From the NCBI GenBank assembly GCA_950295325.1, contig OX485803.1, forward strand, positions 25,050,001 to 25,101,553: a stretch of DNA of 51,553 nt. The letters are read 5' to 3'. The notes beneath the pieces were generated by a model, which saw only the letters and a program-made list of their open reading frames with translations, made no database searches and was not told the DNA's origin. The position numbers were made by a program, and so were the translations under genes. This DNA is from Polytrichum commune. Its lineage: Eukaryota; Streptophyta; Polytrichopsida; Polytrichales; Polytrichaceae. This document shows, piece after piece, positions 31,301 through 40,199 of this stretch (its first letter is position 1; the number at the start of each line of letters is the position of its first letter).

Positions 31301-33262
31301 CAGCCAGGGAAAAATATTAACACTGCAAAAGACAAGTCCTCGCCAAGTCTTAAAATCATATTCCTACATTTATGGGTTTCAAATGTCATTTGGTACATTA
31401 TCTGATGCCAAAGGTAAAACAAAAGACATAATCATATGAGAAATTGAAATTATGTGTTGGCATCCAAGGCCGCCCATGTTGTGTATTTGAATCTGGATCT
31501 TCAATAACATTAAAGCATTCAAATTAAAACAAATTAGTAGTTTTCCTTCTGTTTCTTTTTCTCCCAACATTCAGACCTCTCCTTTAAAATATATGGATCC
31601 TTTAACAAGTGTCAAGGTCTTGAAATATATACTTATTCACATCCACATTTGCTTACCTGGGTCCGCTTGAGGTGGCACAGCCCTGGGAAGAGGATTTACA
31701 TTAGCTTTCGTCTCCAGCGACAACATCTTCAACGAGATTTTCCTTAAATAGTCTTGCTGCAGAGAGTTTTCATGTATCCATCACTTTGTTAAATACATTA
31801 CACTTCCTACCCAACTCAAGTTGGATTTATTCAAAAACATGCTGTGCATCTACTAAAGTAGTGAACCTTCTACTCACCATAATTCCAATAGCAATTTTTT
31901 GCCCCTTCCAATTAGCACATGTATTTTAGTCTGCAAACCAGCTGCATGCTTCTCACTTTCATAGGGCCCGTGCAGAAACACACATCACTATGAAATCAGA
32001 CATAATATTCCTGTAACTACAATGAGTGCCTGTAAATATAACATGATGAGCTGGACAGCATTTAGCAAGCTACACTAAATAGTCCTCTTAGTGTGGGCCA
32101 CAGCAATACTCTAGAACCCACATTAAGTCTAACGATTAGAATTAATTTGGCCCATGCTGATTTTCAGCCCATACCAACTCTCTCGTTTAGAATTAGTGTA
32201 GGGCCACATTTTTAAAAAAACTAAGAAATTGATGCAAGAAAAACTACTTTATTCATGCTACATTTGTCCTTGAATTAGTACTCAAGATGTTGGTCGGAAG
32301 TCTTCAGGAAGGCTTGGGGGAAAACCCAGGGTCTCTGGCCCACATTATTTCCACCCTGACTAGACAATTAGTGTGGCCCACATTGATTTCCCACCCACAC
32401 TAATAGGACTATTTAGTGTAGCTAAGCACATGATATGAGACACAGTGTGCATCAAGTCATGCAGACCACATTATTTAAAGACAGGTAGCCTACTTGGTCT
32501 GTTGCAGCCTGAAATATTTTCTCTTCAAAGCGCCAAGCAATCATAAGGAGTTCATCCACACCATCCTGACCAGCCACTGGCATGTGCCTCTGTAAAGTAT
32601 CCATTCTGCCAACCAAAGTAGCCCCAAGTATTCTTGGTCAGTTGAAAAGCACCCATGTGCTGGATTTGAATCCACAAGTATCGTGTATCTAAAAGTTACG
32701 ACACACACTTGAGTCCTTCAAATGTGGTTCCAACTTTCCATGAAACCAAGAACTGCATGTTCTCGAGGAACTTGACCAAGACAATATAGTCATCCCTCTC
32801 AACATGACTTTTGGTTGGGAGTTGGTTGTTTTTGTTTTGCATACAATACCTTCCATGTTCAGTAAGTTTTTGGTGCATGCTTGGAGGTAGTTTGCATGTT
32901 TGCATGAAAAACTTTCTATACCATATTATTGAACGTCAAACTCATTTTTGGCATTCCAAGAGGTGCTAAAATGAGTCTAACCCTCATAAAACCAAAAAAG
33001 GTTGCTTTTCAGTCAAATACAAACACTACCTCCGAGCACACACCACAAGTGGAAAGAGACTATTGATATTGTATGCAAGACAACCAACAGAAAATCATAG
33101 AAGACTAACTCTGAACAAAAAGTCCCATTAAGATAAAGGATTATTCTACTACAATACAAACCCATGCAGTAAGTTGCATCCTTCAGGTTTGGTTACTTAC
33201 ATTCTTCGCACGATTTTATGCCTCGATTCCGAGGCAAGCGTGGTCCTCCAGTTACTATCCAT
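16308..33262 (-). CDS. MED15: Mediator complex subunit 15, plant MED15a type (21 coding exons)
   Basis: MED15 is a tail-module subunit of Mediator that links DNA-bound activators to RNA polymerase II. Coding exons, 5' to 3': 33262-33201, 32605-32494, 31756-31657, 30878-30670, 29954-29838, 29522-29385, 28753-28171, 27479-27402, 27177-27116, 26492-26418, 25705-25382, 24599-24291, 23745-22837, 22328-22188, 21440-21363, 20971-20804, 20205-19843, 19319-18981, 18322-18131, 17778-17684, 16506-16308. All borders are GT-AG, phases agree, and the sum is 4653 nt, or 1550 residues plus stop. Arabidopsis MED15a has about 1335. Residues 1-80 are the KIX domain, about 90-470 and 620-1160 are Gln-rich, about 485-580 is a conserved helical block, and 1265-1550 is the plant-specific C-terminal region. 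The exon 8 donor could instead be at 27411, and the exon 18 donor is my choice on phase. Alternative splicing cannot be judged. Confidence 0.9.
16766..17108 (-). mobile_element. SINE-like element with a full-length 5S-rRNA-like head
   Basis: The first 118 nt on the minus strand (17108-16991) match a 5S rRNA from end to end in outline. They include the terminal GGGTG/CACCC pair, a box A-like GGCTAAGCCGTC, and the internal control segment with GGATGGGTGA (17029-17020). About 225 nt of unrelated sequence follows. The same body occurs at 30323-30580. It lies in the last intron of MED15, on the same strand as the gene. A 5S-derived head would give an internal RNA polymerase III promoter. Cassandra retroelements also carry 5S sequences, but within LTRs. 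Confidence 0.65.
19585..19856. repeat. Tandem duplication copying the 5' splice site of MED15 exon 17
   Basis: Copy A is 19585-19726 and copy B is 19727-19856. Both end with the last 14 nt of exon 17 plus its donor (CAG|GT on the minus strand, real site at 19843, decoy at 19713). The remainder is intron sequence. Confidence 0.85.
20266..20440. mobile_element. Partial relative of the 32.1-kb MITE
   Basis: It shares the left end (AAGCTACCTGAATAGTCCTA) and the following GTGTGGGCCA segments in the same order as the element at 32068-32423, but the right inverted terminus is missing. Confidence 0.65.
20804..24599 (-). CDS. MED15: MED15 exons 12-16: second Gln-rich region
   Basis: Exons 24599-24291, 23745-22837, 22328-22188, 21440-21363 and 20971-20804, about residues 621-1155. 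Exon 13 is 909 nt and contains a repeated NQLQQGG-type motif. Exons 14-16 change to a Gln/Ala/Lys-rich, probably coiled-coil segment (for example DEAKKEAVKAKQQI) and then a Pro/Ser/Gln segment that resembles the one before the C-terminal domain in other plants. All donors and acceptors are phase 0. Confidence 0.85.
23997..24178 (+). repeat. Dispersed intronic repeat family, copy 1
   Basis: It shares the ordered words GTAGTCC, ACACATG, GTCTT, GGTATC, the CCACACCTAAAC segment and CACCACTCAAAT with copies at 26165-26350 (same strand) and, inverted, near 28865-29005 and 30200-30320. A C14 run lies at its left side. It is probably a non-autonomous element of unknown class. Confidence 0.65.
25382..27479 (-). 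CDS. MED15: MED15 exons 8-11: conserved central block
   Basis: Exons 27479-27402, 27177-27116, 26492-26418 and 25705-25382. After a short poly-Gln run, exon 9 leads into the segment that begins the second conserved block of plant MED15 (DVVWNK, then LKDKYLQDMNELH in exon 10). Exon 11 continues with MPAEQLQKLKHYKDVLHRMI and a helix ending KQIVNIMETFKRRR, then Gln/Pro-rich sequence. This block aligns in order with the Arabidopsis protein. It gives good support that exons 9 and 10, which are only 62 and 75 nt long, are real. Confidence 0.85.
25795..26350 (+). repeat. Dispersed intronic repeat family, copy 2, with an internal duplication of about 215 bp
   Basis: The block from CACTTCTCCTAGGATA (about 25797) through TGATCATATAGGTCC recurs from about 26010. 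The right part (26165-26350) matches copy 1. It lies between MED15 exons 10 and 11. Confidence 0.65.
28171..30878 (-). CDS. MED15: MED15 exons 4-7: Gln-rich region with a Gln-Ala tract
   Basis: Exons 30878-30670, 29954-29838, 29522-29385 and 28753-28171 encode about residues 92-440. They are dominated by CAG/CAA runs. In exon 7 there is a long tract of alternating Gln and Ala (28305-28655) encoded by a hexanucleotide repeat. Such low-complexity regions in MED15 are disordered and support activator condensates in the family; that role is inferred here. The exon borders are set by in-phase CAG|GT donors and TAG/CAG acceptors. Confidence 0.85.
28305..28655. repeat. Coding hexanucleotide microsatellite encoding (Gln-Ala)n
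   Basis: Six-base units on the plus strand of the types TGTGCC, TGTGCT, TGCGCT, TGGGCT and TGAGCT, arranged in blocks. On the minus (coding) strand each encodes Ala-Gln with a different Ala codon or Gln codon. Long open frames on the plus strand here (Leu/Val-rich) are artefacts of the repeat. Confidence 0.95.
28865..29175 (-). repeat. Dispersed intronic repeat family, copy 3 (inverted)
   Basis: On the minus strand it follows the same order of words as copies 1 and 2 (GGTGTCTGTTCTTAGATCC, then the CAAATTATTG side). It extends with the CTCATGCTCATT/GATTAGCAAATCC segments of copy 2. Confidence 0.55.
30200..30322 (-). repeat. Dispersed intronic repeat family, copy 4 (inverted), abutting the 5S SINE
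   Basis: It carries ATTTGAGTGGTGTGTGG, GGATCTAAGCCCAGACACC and GGTATCATGTGTTC, which are the complements of the copy 1/2 words. The truncated 5S-headed element starts at its right border, so one may have inserted into the other. Confidence 0.6.
30323..30580 (+). mobile_element. 5'-truncated copy of the 5S-headed SINE-like element
   Basis: It begins inside the 5S part (GCTAAGGC), keeps the GGATGGGTGA control segment (30344-30353), and then follows the same body as the copy at 16766-17108 up to the shared word GAAGCAACATCA (30565-30576). It lies in the intron between MED15 exons 4 and 5, antisense to the gene. 5' truncation is typical of retrotransposed copies. The 80-codon plus-strand frame here is incidental. 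Confidence 0.65.
31657..33262 (-). CDS. MED15: MED15 exons 1-3: KIX domain
   Basis: This is the three-helix KIX domain, the surface that activators bind. Exon 1 (33262-33201) starts MDSNWRTTL and gives helix 1 (SRHKIVRRI). Its donor is AT|GTAAGT. Exon 2 (32605-32494) gives DTLQRHMP, the G-x-D-x-ELL helix and the AxRFEEKIF helix that is a plant KIX hallmark. Exon 3 (31756-31657) gives DYLRKISLKML and then a Pro-rich linker. The ATG at 33262 was chosen because it sits at the exact place of the family start, and a strong acceptor (pyrimidine tract, TGTAG) lies at 33423-33424. The 5' UTR therefore probably contains an intron. Confidence 0.92.
32068..32423. mobile_element. MITE with terminal inverted repeats in a MED15 intron (356 bp)
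   Basis: Its left end AGCTACACTAAATAGTCCT and its right end are inverted copies, and the pairing extends through the TTAGTGTGGG word. The inside holds repeats of a GTGGGCCACA-type word. A diverged, one-ended relative lies at 20266-20440 in the intron between exons 16 and 17. No clear target-site duplication. Confidence 0.8.
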
Positions 33263-34786
33263 GGCTGGAAAGAGCTGCAGGAAGGCTCCAAGACTTCAAG
33301 ATCCCGTTAAGACAAAACCCACCAATTCTTTTGTCTGGTTAGAGGGGTATTGCCTAAAGCACCCGACCACCCGGCCAAGGAAGCGCCCTTGCAATTCTCC
33401 GCACCACCACAGCTCTCTGAACCTACACAGGAAGAGGAAAAGATTACAATGAGATCCACCGAGAATCGGGACGGACCCAAATAAAGCCCCAAAAAGATGT
33501 GATGATGATGATGCTGCAGCATTTTATGCCCTGTTCCAATGTCCAACTACCCAATTCCTCAAAGCTCGAGATTTATGCTTCGAGTCTCTTGGTGAAAAAA
33601 CAACGTCAGAAGTGAAGGAGTTTGAAGGAGTGAAGAGGAAACAGAGTAAGAAGGAAACAGGGATTTGGTAACCCACACCATGGAGGTGATTTTGGCAGTA
33701 CCGACCCATTAGCGTGTCTTATTTGACCAAACGACAAAGAGCAAGAACAACTGCCGACTTATTTTGTGTCCCCATCGACAATCTGCAGTAACCCAAGTCT
33801 TCGACCAAAATCCTAGAGAGACAGACAGACAGAGACAGAGACAGAGAGATGGGCTAAGATGTTTTCAAATCGTAAGATGAAGGTGCTACTTCAGCTTTTC
33901 CAATGAAGGATTAATGCATTTAGGGGAAAAAATTCATCATAGCCCCAGACTTGGACGATCCTTTCGCCAGAAAACCCATGAGCAGGGAAAGGAACCAAGC
34001 AAGAGAAGAGTATTATTGCATAATTTTTTAACGCATAACTTACAAGGTGGGGAATGAGCTAAGCCGGGAAAATTTAGTTTTGGGGAACAAATTGCACGGG
34101 AGACACGAAGGGACACAACCCCAAATGCATTAGGCGCCCTGCGCACGAAATCTACCCGCTACTTCGAGAACATGCAACAGGGAAGAGAGGAGGAGTAACA
34201 GTAGAAGAAGAAGAAGAAGACACCGATCTCTCTCTCTCCCTCTATACCACCACCATGTGAGATTGATTGCTTCCCCATTTGCCGACAGACGACTTGTCTT
34301 ACAAACACTAAAAGAGAAACAGAGTTGAGGAGAGAGAGAGAACAAACCAACAAATAAAAAGCATTTGAAATTTTGGAGGTCACCTCTCCTCTCACACCGT
34401 AGAAGGTTCAGGAGACTTGAAAGGAAGGGAACAACTCACCAAGTGGTATGTGAAGGAATGATCGCACTCAAGCGATTGATTATTGTTCGAGTCGCCCGAA
34501 ATTTTGATACCCCGCGATCAATTCACATAAACTCCCCCCTCCCTAACAACAAAAATAGCAACACAAAACCCAAAAGCCTCGGAACTCCAAATCGAAGCAA
34601 CCCCAAACAATCCCTCGCCACCGTTGAACTCACCGAATGAGCCGATGAGCAGTACGTCACAGGCATGTGGGTTCAGAATCAACCCAGGATCGCGTTGCCG
34701 CCTCCCCCCAAATCAAATTGAACTAATGGAACCTCCCTGTCACTTAGGTTTCACCCAATTCCCACGTCAACATCCCACCCCGCGTG
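33263..34786 (-). promoter_or_regulatory. Probable MED15 5' UTR, leader intron and promoter region
   Basis: A strong 3' splice site on the minus strand (pyrimidine tract then TGTAG, exon side starting at 33422) lies 160 nt before the ATG, so the leader seems to be spliced. The upstream part has GA/CT-rich stretches typical of plant 5' UTRs, such as AGAGAGAG near 34227-34243, GAAGAAGAAG near 34203-34218 and a GACAGA run near 33823-33848. I cannot fix the transcription start or the leader exon. Confidence 0.4.
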
Positions 34787-34788
34787 TG

Positions 34789-34841
<53 letters not shown>

Positions 34842-34842
34842 G
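34787..34842. repeat. CTGT microsatellite
   Basis: About 14 units of TGTC/CTGT without interruption. Cys/Val/Leu-rich open frames across it are artefacts. Confidence 0.95.
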
Positions 34843-35520
34843 CAGGAGAGAAGAAGAAGAAGCTGAGATATGGCGCCCAAGCCTGCCTGCCTGCCTGCCT
34901 GTATCTATGCCTGTATGTCTGTTAGCCTGTCTGTGTCTTTGGCTCCTCCGACTCGTGGGTTGTCTCTCCCTTCCTCCGGAAGATTCCTTGAGTTAACTTA
35001 GTTCCACATAAGAACTTAACCTTGAGTGTAAGAACAAGCTGTGCGGGAAGGGAGGCATTTGAGAAGAAGCTGAGAAATACCGCCCAAATGTGTCTGCCTG
35101 GCTGTATGTTTGTCTGTATGTCTGTATCTTTTAGTTTCCTCCGACTCCTCCTCCGACTCGTGGCTTTTTTTTCTGCCTTCCTCCGGGAAAAAGCCTTGAG
35201 TTAGTTGCACATAAGAAGTTAACCTTGTGTGTGAGAGCAAGCTGTGCAGGAAGGGAGGGATTCGAGAAGAAGCTGAAAACTGGCGCCCAAATCTGCCTGC
35301 CTGTAAGTATGTATATGTATGTCTGTCTGTCTGTCTGTCTGTATATCTCCTCCTCCCACTCCGACTTGTAGCTTTGCTCTGCCTCCGGACGAACCTTGAG
35401 TTAGTTGCACATAAGTTAAGTTACCCTTGGGAGTGTAAGCAGCGACCGTCTGCAGGAGGGAGCGAGGCAGGGAGGGGAGGGGAGGGGAGGGATTTGAGAA
35501 GAGGCTGGAAGGCGAAGAAA
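34843..35520. repeat. Degenerate tandem array, period about 205 bp, 3+ copies
   Basis: Each unit has, in order, GGAGGG, GAGAAGAAGCTGA, GGCGCCCAA, a CTGC/CTGT-rich run, CTCCTCCGACTC, CCTCCGG, CCTTGAGTTA and CACATAAG. Units begin near 34843, 35041 and 35247, with a partial one near 35455. It lies 1.5-2.2 kb upstream of the MED15 start codon. Confidence 0.85.
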
Positions 35521-35999
35521 TAGTATACTTATTAAGCTAGAGTGGAACTACTGAGTGAAGTTAAGAGGAGCGGAGCGGAAAAAGGGGTGATGCTTTCTGT
35601 GTCTGTATGAATCCTCCTTTCCAGCCAGAGATTGAGGAAGGAAGCAAGGAAAGGGGAGGGGCTCATCGTAAGTTGGTCTGCGTCTCCTCTTCTCTTCTAT
35701 TCTCTTTGTTCGCTTCTGTTGCGGTCTGTCCTGGTGATCGGGTCTGGTCTGTTGGGTTCTGTTCTCTCGACTTGTAAGTTAGCGTAGCGTAGGGCAGGGC
35801 AGGGCTGGGCCAGGCCTGGCCTGAAATCCTTCGTTCCTTGTCCGACTCCTCCGGTGCTCCCCCGCCCTCTCCGCCACCCGAGCAGGAAGCCAGGCCCACA
35901 CAGTCTACAGACAACACACGCAGACTCGGCAGTGTAGCTACTTTTAGGCTTCTTCTTCTTCTGTTGCGCTTCAAGGCCCAAGCCCAGCCGCTTCACTAA
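35521..35999. other. GC-rich stretch without a recognised gene
   Basis: It has short overlapping minus-strand frames (35663-36053) with basic, low-complexity translations and no known motif. It could belong to a distal promoter. Confidence 0.3.
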
Positions 36000-36532
36000 G
36001 GGCCGCTTTACACCTAGAGGCCGGGCCAATTTCCCTTGAGGCCGATTGCACAAAATTTCAGCCTTTTTTGAGTTGGAGGCCGGCCTCTACTACACATTAT
36101 AATAAGATTATACCGGGGGCCAATTTTCCCATATGTAAAGGCCCTCGGGCCAAGAAGCCAAGTTGATTCAAAAAAATTAGCCTAATCCAACGGATGTAGC
36201 ATAATCTAAGATAGAGCCTTTAGATTCCACATAATCCAATGGATCTAGTTCACTTTAAAAATTTATACTTTATTTAAGAAGATTTTTTTAGTGGAATATG
36301 ACATTGGCCTCTAGGCCAAGAATTGGCCTTCCATTTTGGGTGCACCCAATTCAACGAGCTCGGGCCGTGTCATAACATACATTTTTTAAATTAAAAAATC
36401 ATACCACCAAATCGGCCCGGCCTCTAGATGTAAAGGGGTTGGGGCCGATTTGAGCCTTTTGACCAATCACAAATGAGGATTTCAAGCCTCTTACACAACG
36501 AATTGGCCCGGCCTCTAAGTGTAAAGCAGCCC
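36000..36532. mobile_element. Tourist-like (PIF/Harbinger) MITE, 533 bp
   Basis: The ends are inverted repeats of about 32 bp with two mismatches. They start GGGCCGCTTTACAC on the left and, read inward from the right, GGGCTGCTTTACAC. The insertion is flanked by TAA on both sides (35997-35999 and 36533-36535), the 3-bp duplication typical of PIF/Harbinger. There is no transposase frame, and the inside has several AGGCCGG-type words. Confidence 0.85.
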
Positions 36533-37269
36533 TAAGCTTACTGCCTCTCTTAACTTAAGCTCCCTGACTAGGTGTATATACCGGCCGGCCGTTGCTCTCG
36601 CTGATGACGTGTCATGTCTTCATTGGACGCAACCACGCCAAATACAGACTGTAGTAAGCGGCTCTTCACCGCACTTGTGAGTGTTTTCATTGACATCGGA
36701 CACGTGTCGTCATGCTACGGGTCGTCACAAGGTTCTTCGTGCACTTACCTCGTTGCTCCCACGACTTTGTAGTTAGCACGAGGACGCCTTGCTACAAACC
36801 GCAACAAGACTCTTTGCATACAATATCTAGTTCGTAGGAGGGAACATGTGTGATAAATAAGGCCCTAGGGGCATGCCCTCCCATGAATAAAGGTCCCAGC
36901 ATTGGCATGTGTTCACGGAAGGTCATGATCCAAGGGCCTTATTGATTGTAAAGCTTGCCACAATTTTGGGGATGTTGAAATTCATGATAAGTTGACATAA
37001 CATGTGTGTTGACAACAAGTCCCACCGTAATACACTCTGGGCGATTACCGATATCACGTACACTTAAAAACTCATGGCAAGGCTTTATGGTTGAGTTAGT
37101 GGACGAAACTCCAGGCAATAAATCAAATGTTCTCTTCATGGACAAAAACAAAAACAACAACAAAACAAACAAAACAAACACTCCAAGCTCTCTCCAATAC
37201 AAGAGCATGAAGTTAATCCACACATTTTATAAACACACATATAGACTTGGTAGAGTTCCTAAGTTTTTT
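36533..37269. other. Intergenic stretch with bZIP-type ACGT motifs, no gene seen
   Basis: It contains TGACGTGTCA (about 36603) and ACACGTGTCG (about 36699), both G-box-like, and a TATATA word near 36574. They could be regulatory, but no downstream gene is visible on either strand. Confidence 0.3.
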
Positions 37270-38685
37270 CTGTTGCGCTTAAAGCCTCTTCATTGCATGT
37301 CAGAAGTTTTGACCATGGTATAATCGACCGCCATAGGGGACATCCACCTACTCATGTTGTTTATGAGTGATGTTGTGGTTAGAAACTAGAGGCTATGGAT
37401 GAAATCTTAATTCGGTAAAATATAATGTTCCAATGAGCTCCATGTCCTTCTCAACACCCAAGCAAGAAGTTGTGCCCATAGCCTCACACGTCATGGTATA
37501 TACAAACAACCTCAACGGGTTTTTTTGGGTTGCACAAGCCACTTCAATGCTTGTCAAAAGCTATATGAACTAAGTTTACAACCGGCCAGCCATAGGGGAC
37601 ATCCAACTACTTGAGTTGGATATGGATAGTGTTCATGGATGGAAGTGCAAGTTGTGGATGAAATTTTCTATGTGCTGATATAAAACTCCATGCCCTATCC
37701 AACATAATAGACAATCATACCAATAGGCTCACTCACTGTGGCCAACAAAGACTCAGACTCCGGATAACAATTAGGTTTTTTCTACTATGCAAGCCTCTTT
37801 AATGCAAGTCAAAAGCTTTTCAGAATAGGTTTACAACCAATCGACCATTTGAGTTGTCCACCTAGCTACCCAAGTTGTTTATGAGTGATGTTTAAGCATA
37901 ATATTTAAAGGTTATGGATGAAATGATCTATATATGGATGGAAAGCACAATCGAGTCTCCCACCATCTTTGGCACCAAAGCAAGAACCCAATCCCACAAC
38001 CTCACTAGGATACGATCCACATTTATTTTATTGCACAAGCTTCGGTGTATGTTGAATGCTCTTTTAACTATATACTCTATTGTGTTGCAACTCAAAACCA
38101 CACCCAACTTGAAGGCGACCCATTATGTACCAATGATAGCCACCTTGTGGGGCTCAAAGGGTTCGTGACGTTGTCAACCCTACCCACCCAACGGCTATGC
38201 AAACATTAGACCAATTCCATTAAATGCCTCCACCAGGACTAGCAACACTAATCATGAGACTTGGGGAAATCATGGGACACAACCCCATAATTTCATTACC
38301 CTTCTAGGACCCTTGCCCACTTATTCTAGCCTATGGTCTACATGCAAGGCCCCACCTTAGTAAGAAAGAATGGGATTTCCACCTAAAATGAGATCAAGGA
38401 TTGATTATGGGCTACCTCTCATTTCGGTTACAGGTTGTGTTCATGGTTGGAAACTACAGGTTATGGATGGATAGAAAAACTCCCTACCCTCTCCACCATC
38501 ATAGCAAGAAGCAAGGATCAGCATGTAGGCATGCTCATGTTGTGCATGCCATTTTAATGCATGTAAAGTGTTCCCTTATGAGATGAGTCTATAATTGGTT
38601 GGTCAAAGGAGAGTTGCAAGAAGACCTACTCAAGTTGTTCATGGGTTGTGTTCATGAATAGGAATCGGAGGTTATGGATGTAGTC
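37270..38685. repeat. Diverged satellite-like tandem array, period about 259 bp
   Basis: Homologous words (CCATAGGGGACATCCA, CAAGTTGTT, GGTTATGGATG, TGCAAGTCAAAAGCTTT) recur at 259-bp spacing. Examples are at 37331 and 37590 for the first word, with the matching segment of the third unit near 37841 (518 bp from the first unit). Later units (38430, 38646) are recognisable but less regular. About five monomers. No coding signal. Confidence 0.75.
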
Positions 38686-39290
38686 CATTGAGTCTCGTCC
38701 TAACCACCATAATAAGGGTCTCTAAGGATATGATAAAGAGATTTGGGCTAAGAGCATCCCCTTAGATGGTACCTCAACTAATGGAGAAAGGTAGAATAGT
38801 GTTTTAGTGAAATTTTCACCTTGGAAGGATGTAAAGGAATGGGAGTAGATGTTTCCACTAAGGTCGATAGCGTTGATTGGGTATCCTAAGTCTTGCATTA
38901 TGGCTAAGAGGTGGACATGGTCGATAGAGCTAAAGGTGTTTTCCAAGTCAATAAATGTATTGTATATATCTTTTGTGTGGAAGGCGAGCATCTTTGAGTG
39001 CGGCAATAATGGCTTGGAGTTGTTGTGTGGTGTTTTGCATTGGTCCAAAGCCTTTTTAATTATTGTGGAGGATGTGGAAGGTATTCACCATGTGTGATAA
39101 GAAGCAAGGTGAATGTGTTGGTAAATAATTTGTATGTAGTGCGGGCCAAGGCAATGGAACTAAAACTATGGATATGTGTAGGATCTCTTTTCTTGTGTAC
39201 ACGTATAATGTTGTTATTTTTCCAGGTGTCTGGAATAGAATGTTGCAAATAGGATTAAGCAAAAAATAAAAAATAAAACATATCATGGAA
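38686..39290 (-). pseudogene. LINE reverse transcriptase (broken)
   Basis: In the minus-strand frames, the non-LTR RT segments appear in order: a PDTWKNN-type start (near 39240), the Pro-rich NYRPI-like and YKLFTNTF segments (near 39150), TFIDLENTF..IDH (near 38950), NIYSHSFTSF, and RGTIQGDALSP (38744-38776). Frameshifts separate them, and two stops stand in the last motif where Arg (CGA to TGA) and Gln (CAA to TAA) belong. The catalytic YADD box that should follow is missing: the sequence changes into the 259-bp array below about 38685. Confidence 0.85.
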
Positions 39291-40199
39291 GATATTTTAG
39301 GAAAGTTTTGAGAATGTCATTATGTATATTGTATGCTCCAAGGGTTTAACATTTGGAGAGGTGTTTTAAGTAATCGTCTTACACATTGCAGTTGAATTGT
39401 TTAAAAATAGGAGGAGGGTTAGAGCAATGTTTACATAGTGTAAATCCATGGGTGCAATGCCAAAGGGTATTGATGGTCCACACATATACAATATGACAAG
39501 TGGTCACTTGGATCGTAGCATAGGTGGTTTGTCTTTGGAAAGAGAGTCGTTGTGAATGATACATGGTGCTCGTAAATACATGCAAGGTTAATGGGGTCTT
39601 ATGTGGAGAAAATTTGTTTATGGACTTTTTGGGTGCAGTGCCCAACATGTGTTTATGTGTATTTAAGGTTTCGTTACTTATGTTACGGGTGTGTTCCGTT
39701 GTTATATTACATGCTACTTGTTTGGAGAGCTTGTTGGTTTGAGCTATTGTCGTTACCCGTTCTTGGATGGTCATGGGGTTGGTGGTGGTGGTAGGGGTGG
39801 GGGGGGGGTGTTGGAATTGAAGTAGGTGGGTTGTGGATGGTGTCTCTTAGCGTTGTGTGGTGGGATGGATCGGAACATCCCTGATGGCTTTGAACATCCT
39901 TGATGGCTTTGTGGATAGCACGATGTACGTTAAGCTTGGATTTCCATTGTTTTGGTAATGCGCGAGGGGGGAACCCACCTTGTGTATGTGTAATTAGGGT
40001 GGGGGTTGGGGGGGGGGGTAAGAGGAAGGGGAGGATGATAAATGCAATGTTTAATAACGAGTTCACTAAGAGATTGAATATTGATGTGGAGGTGGTATTG
40101 AACCAATTGCTAGTGTGCAGGAGATAATAGTGTTGAGGCTTGGAGGGTGGTGGTAAGGTTATGGGTTTGGAGGTAGTTTTGCATTACGAAAGGAGTGTG
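39291..40199 (-). other. LINE interdomain stretch with poly-G runs
   Basis: Pro/His-rich minus-strand frames (39774-39379 and 40066-39707) lie between the endonuclease and RT. They probably are the ORF2 linker and the N-terminal RT extension. G-runs at 39803-39809, 40009-40017 and 40248-40264 on the plus strand suggest slippage. Confidence 0.5.

Noticed and set aside
34624-35410. Cys/Val/Leu-rich open frames
   Set aside because: They are translations of CTGT/CTGC simple repeats with no start context or homology.
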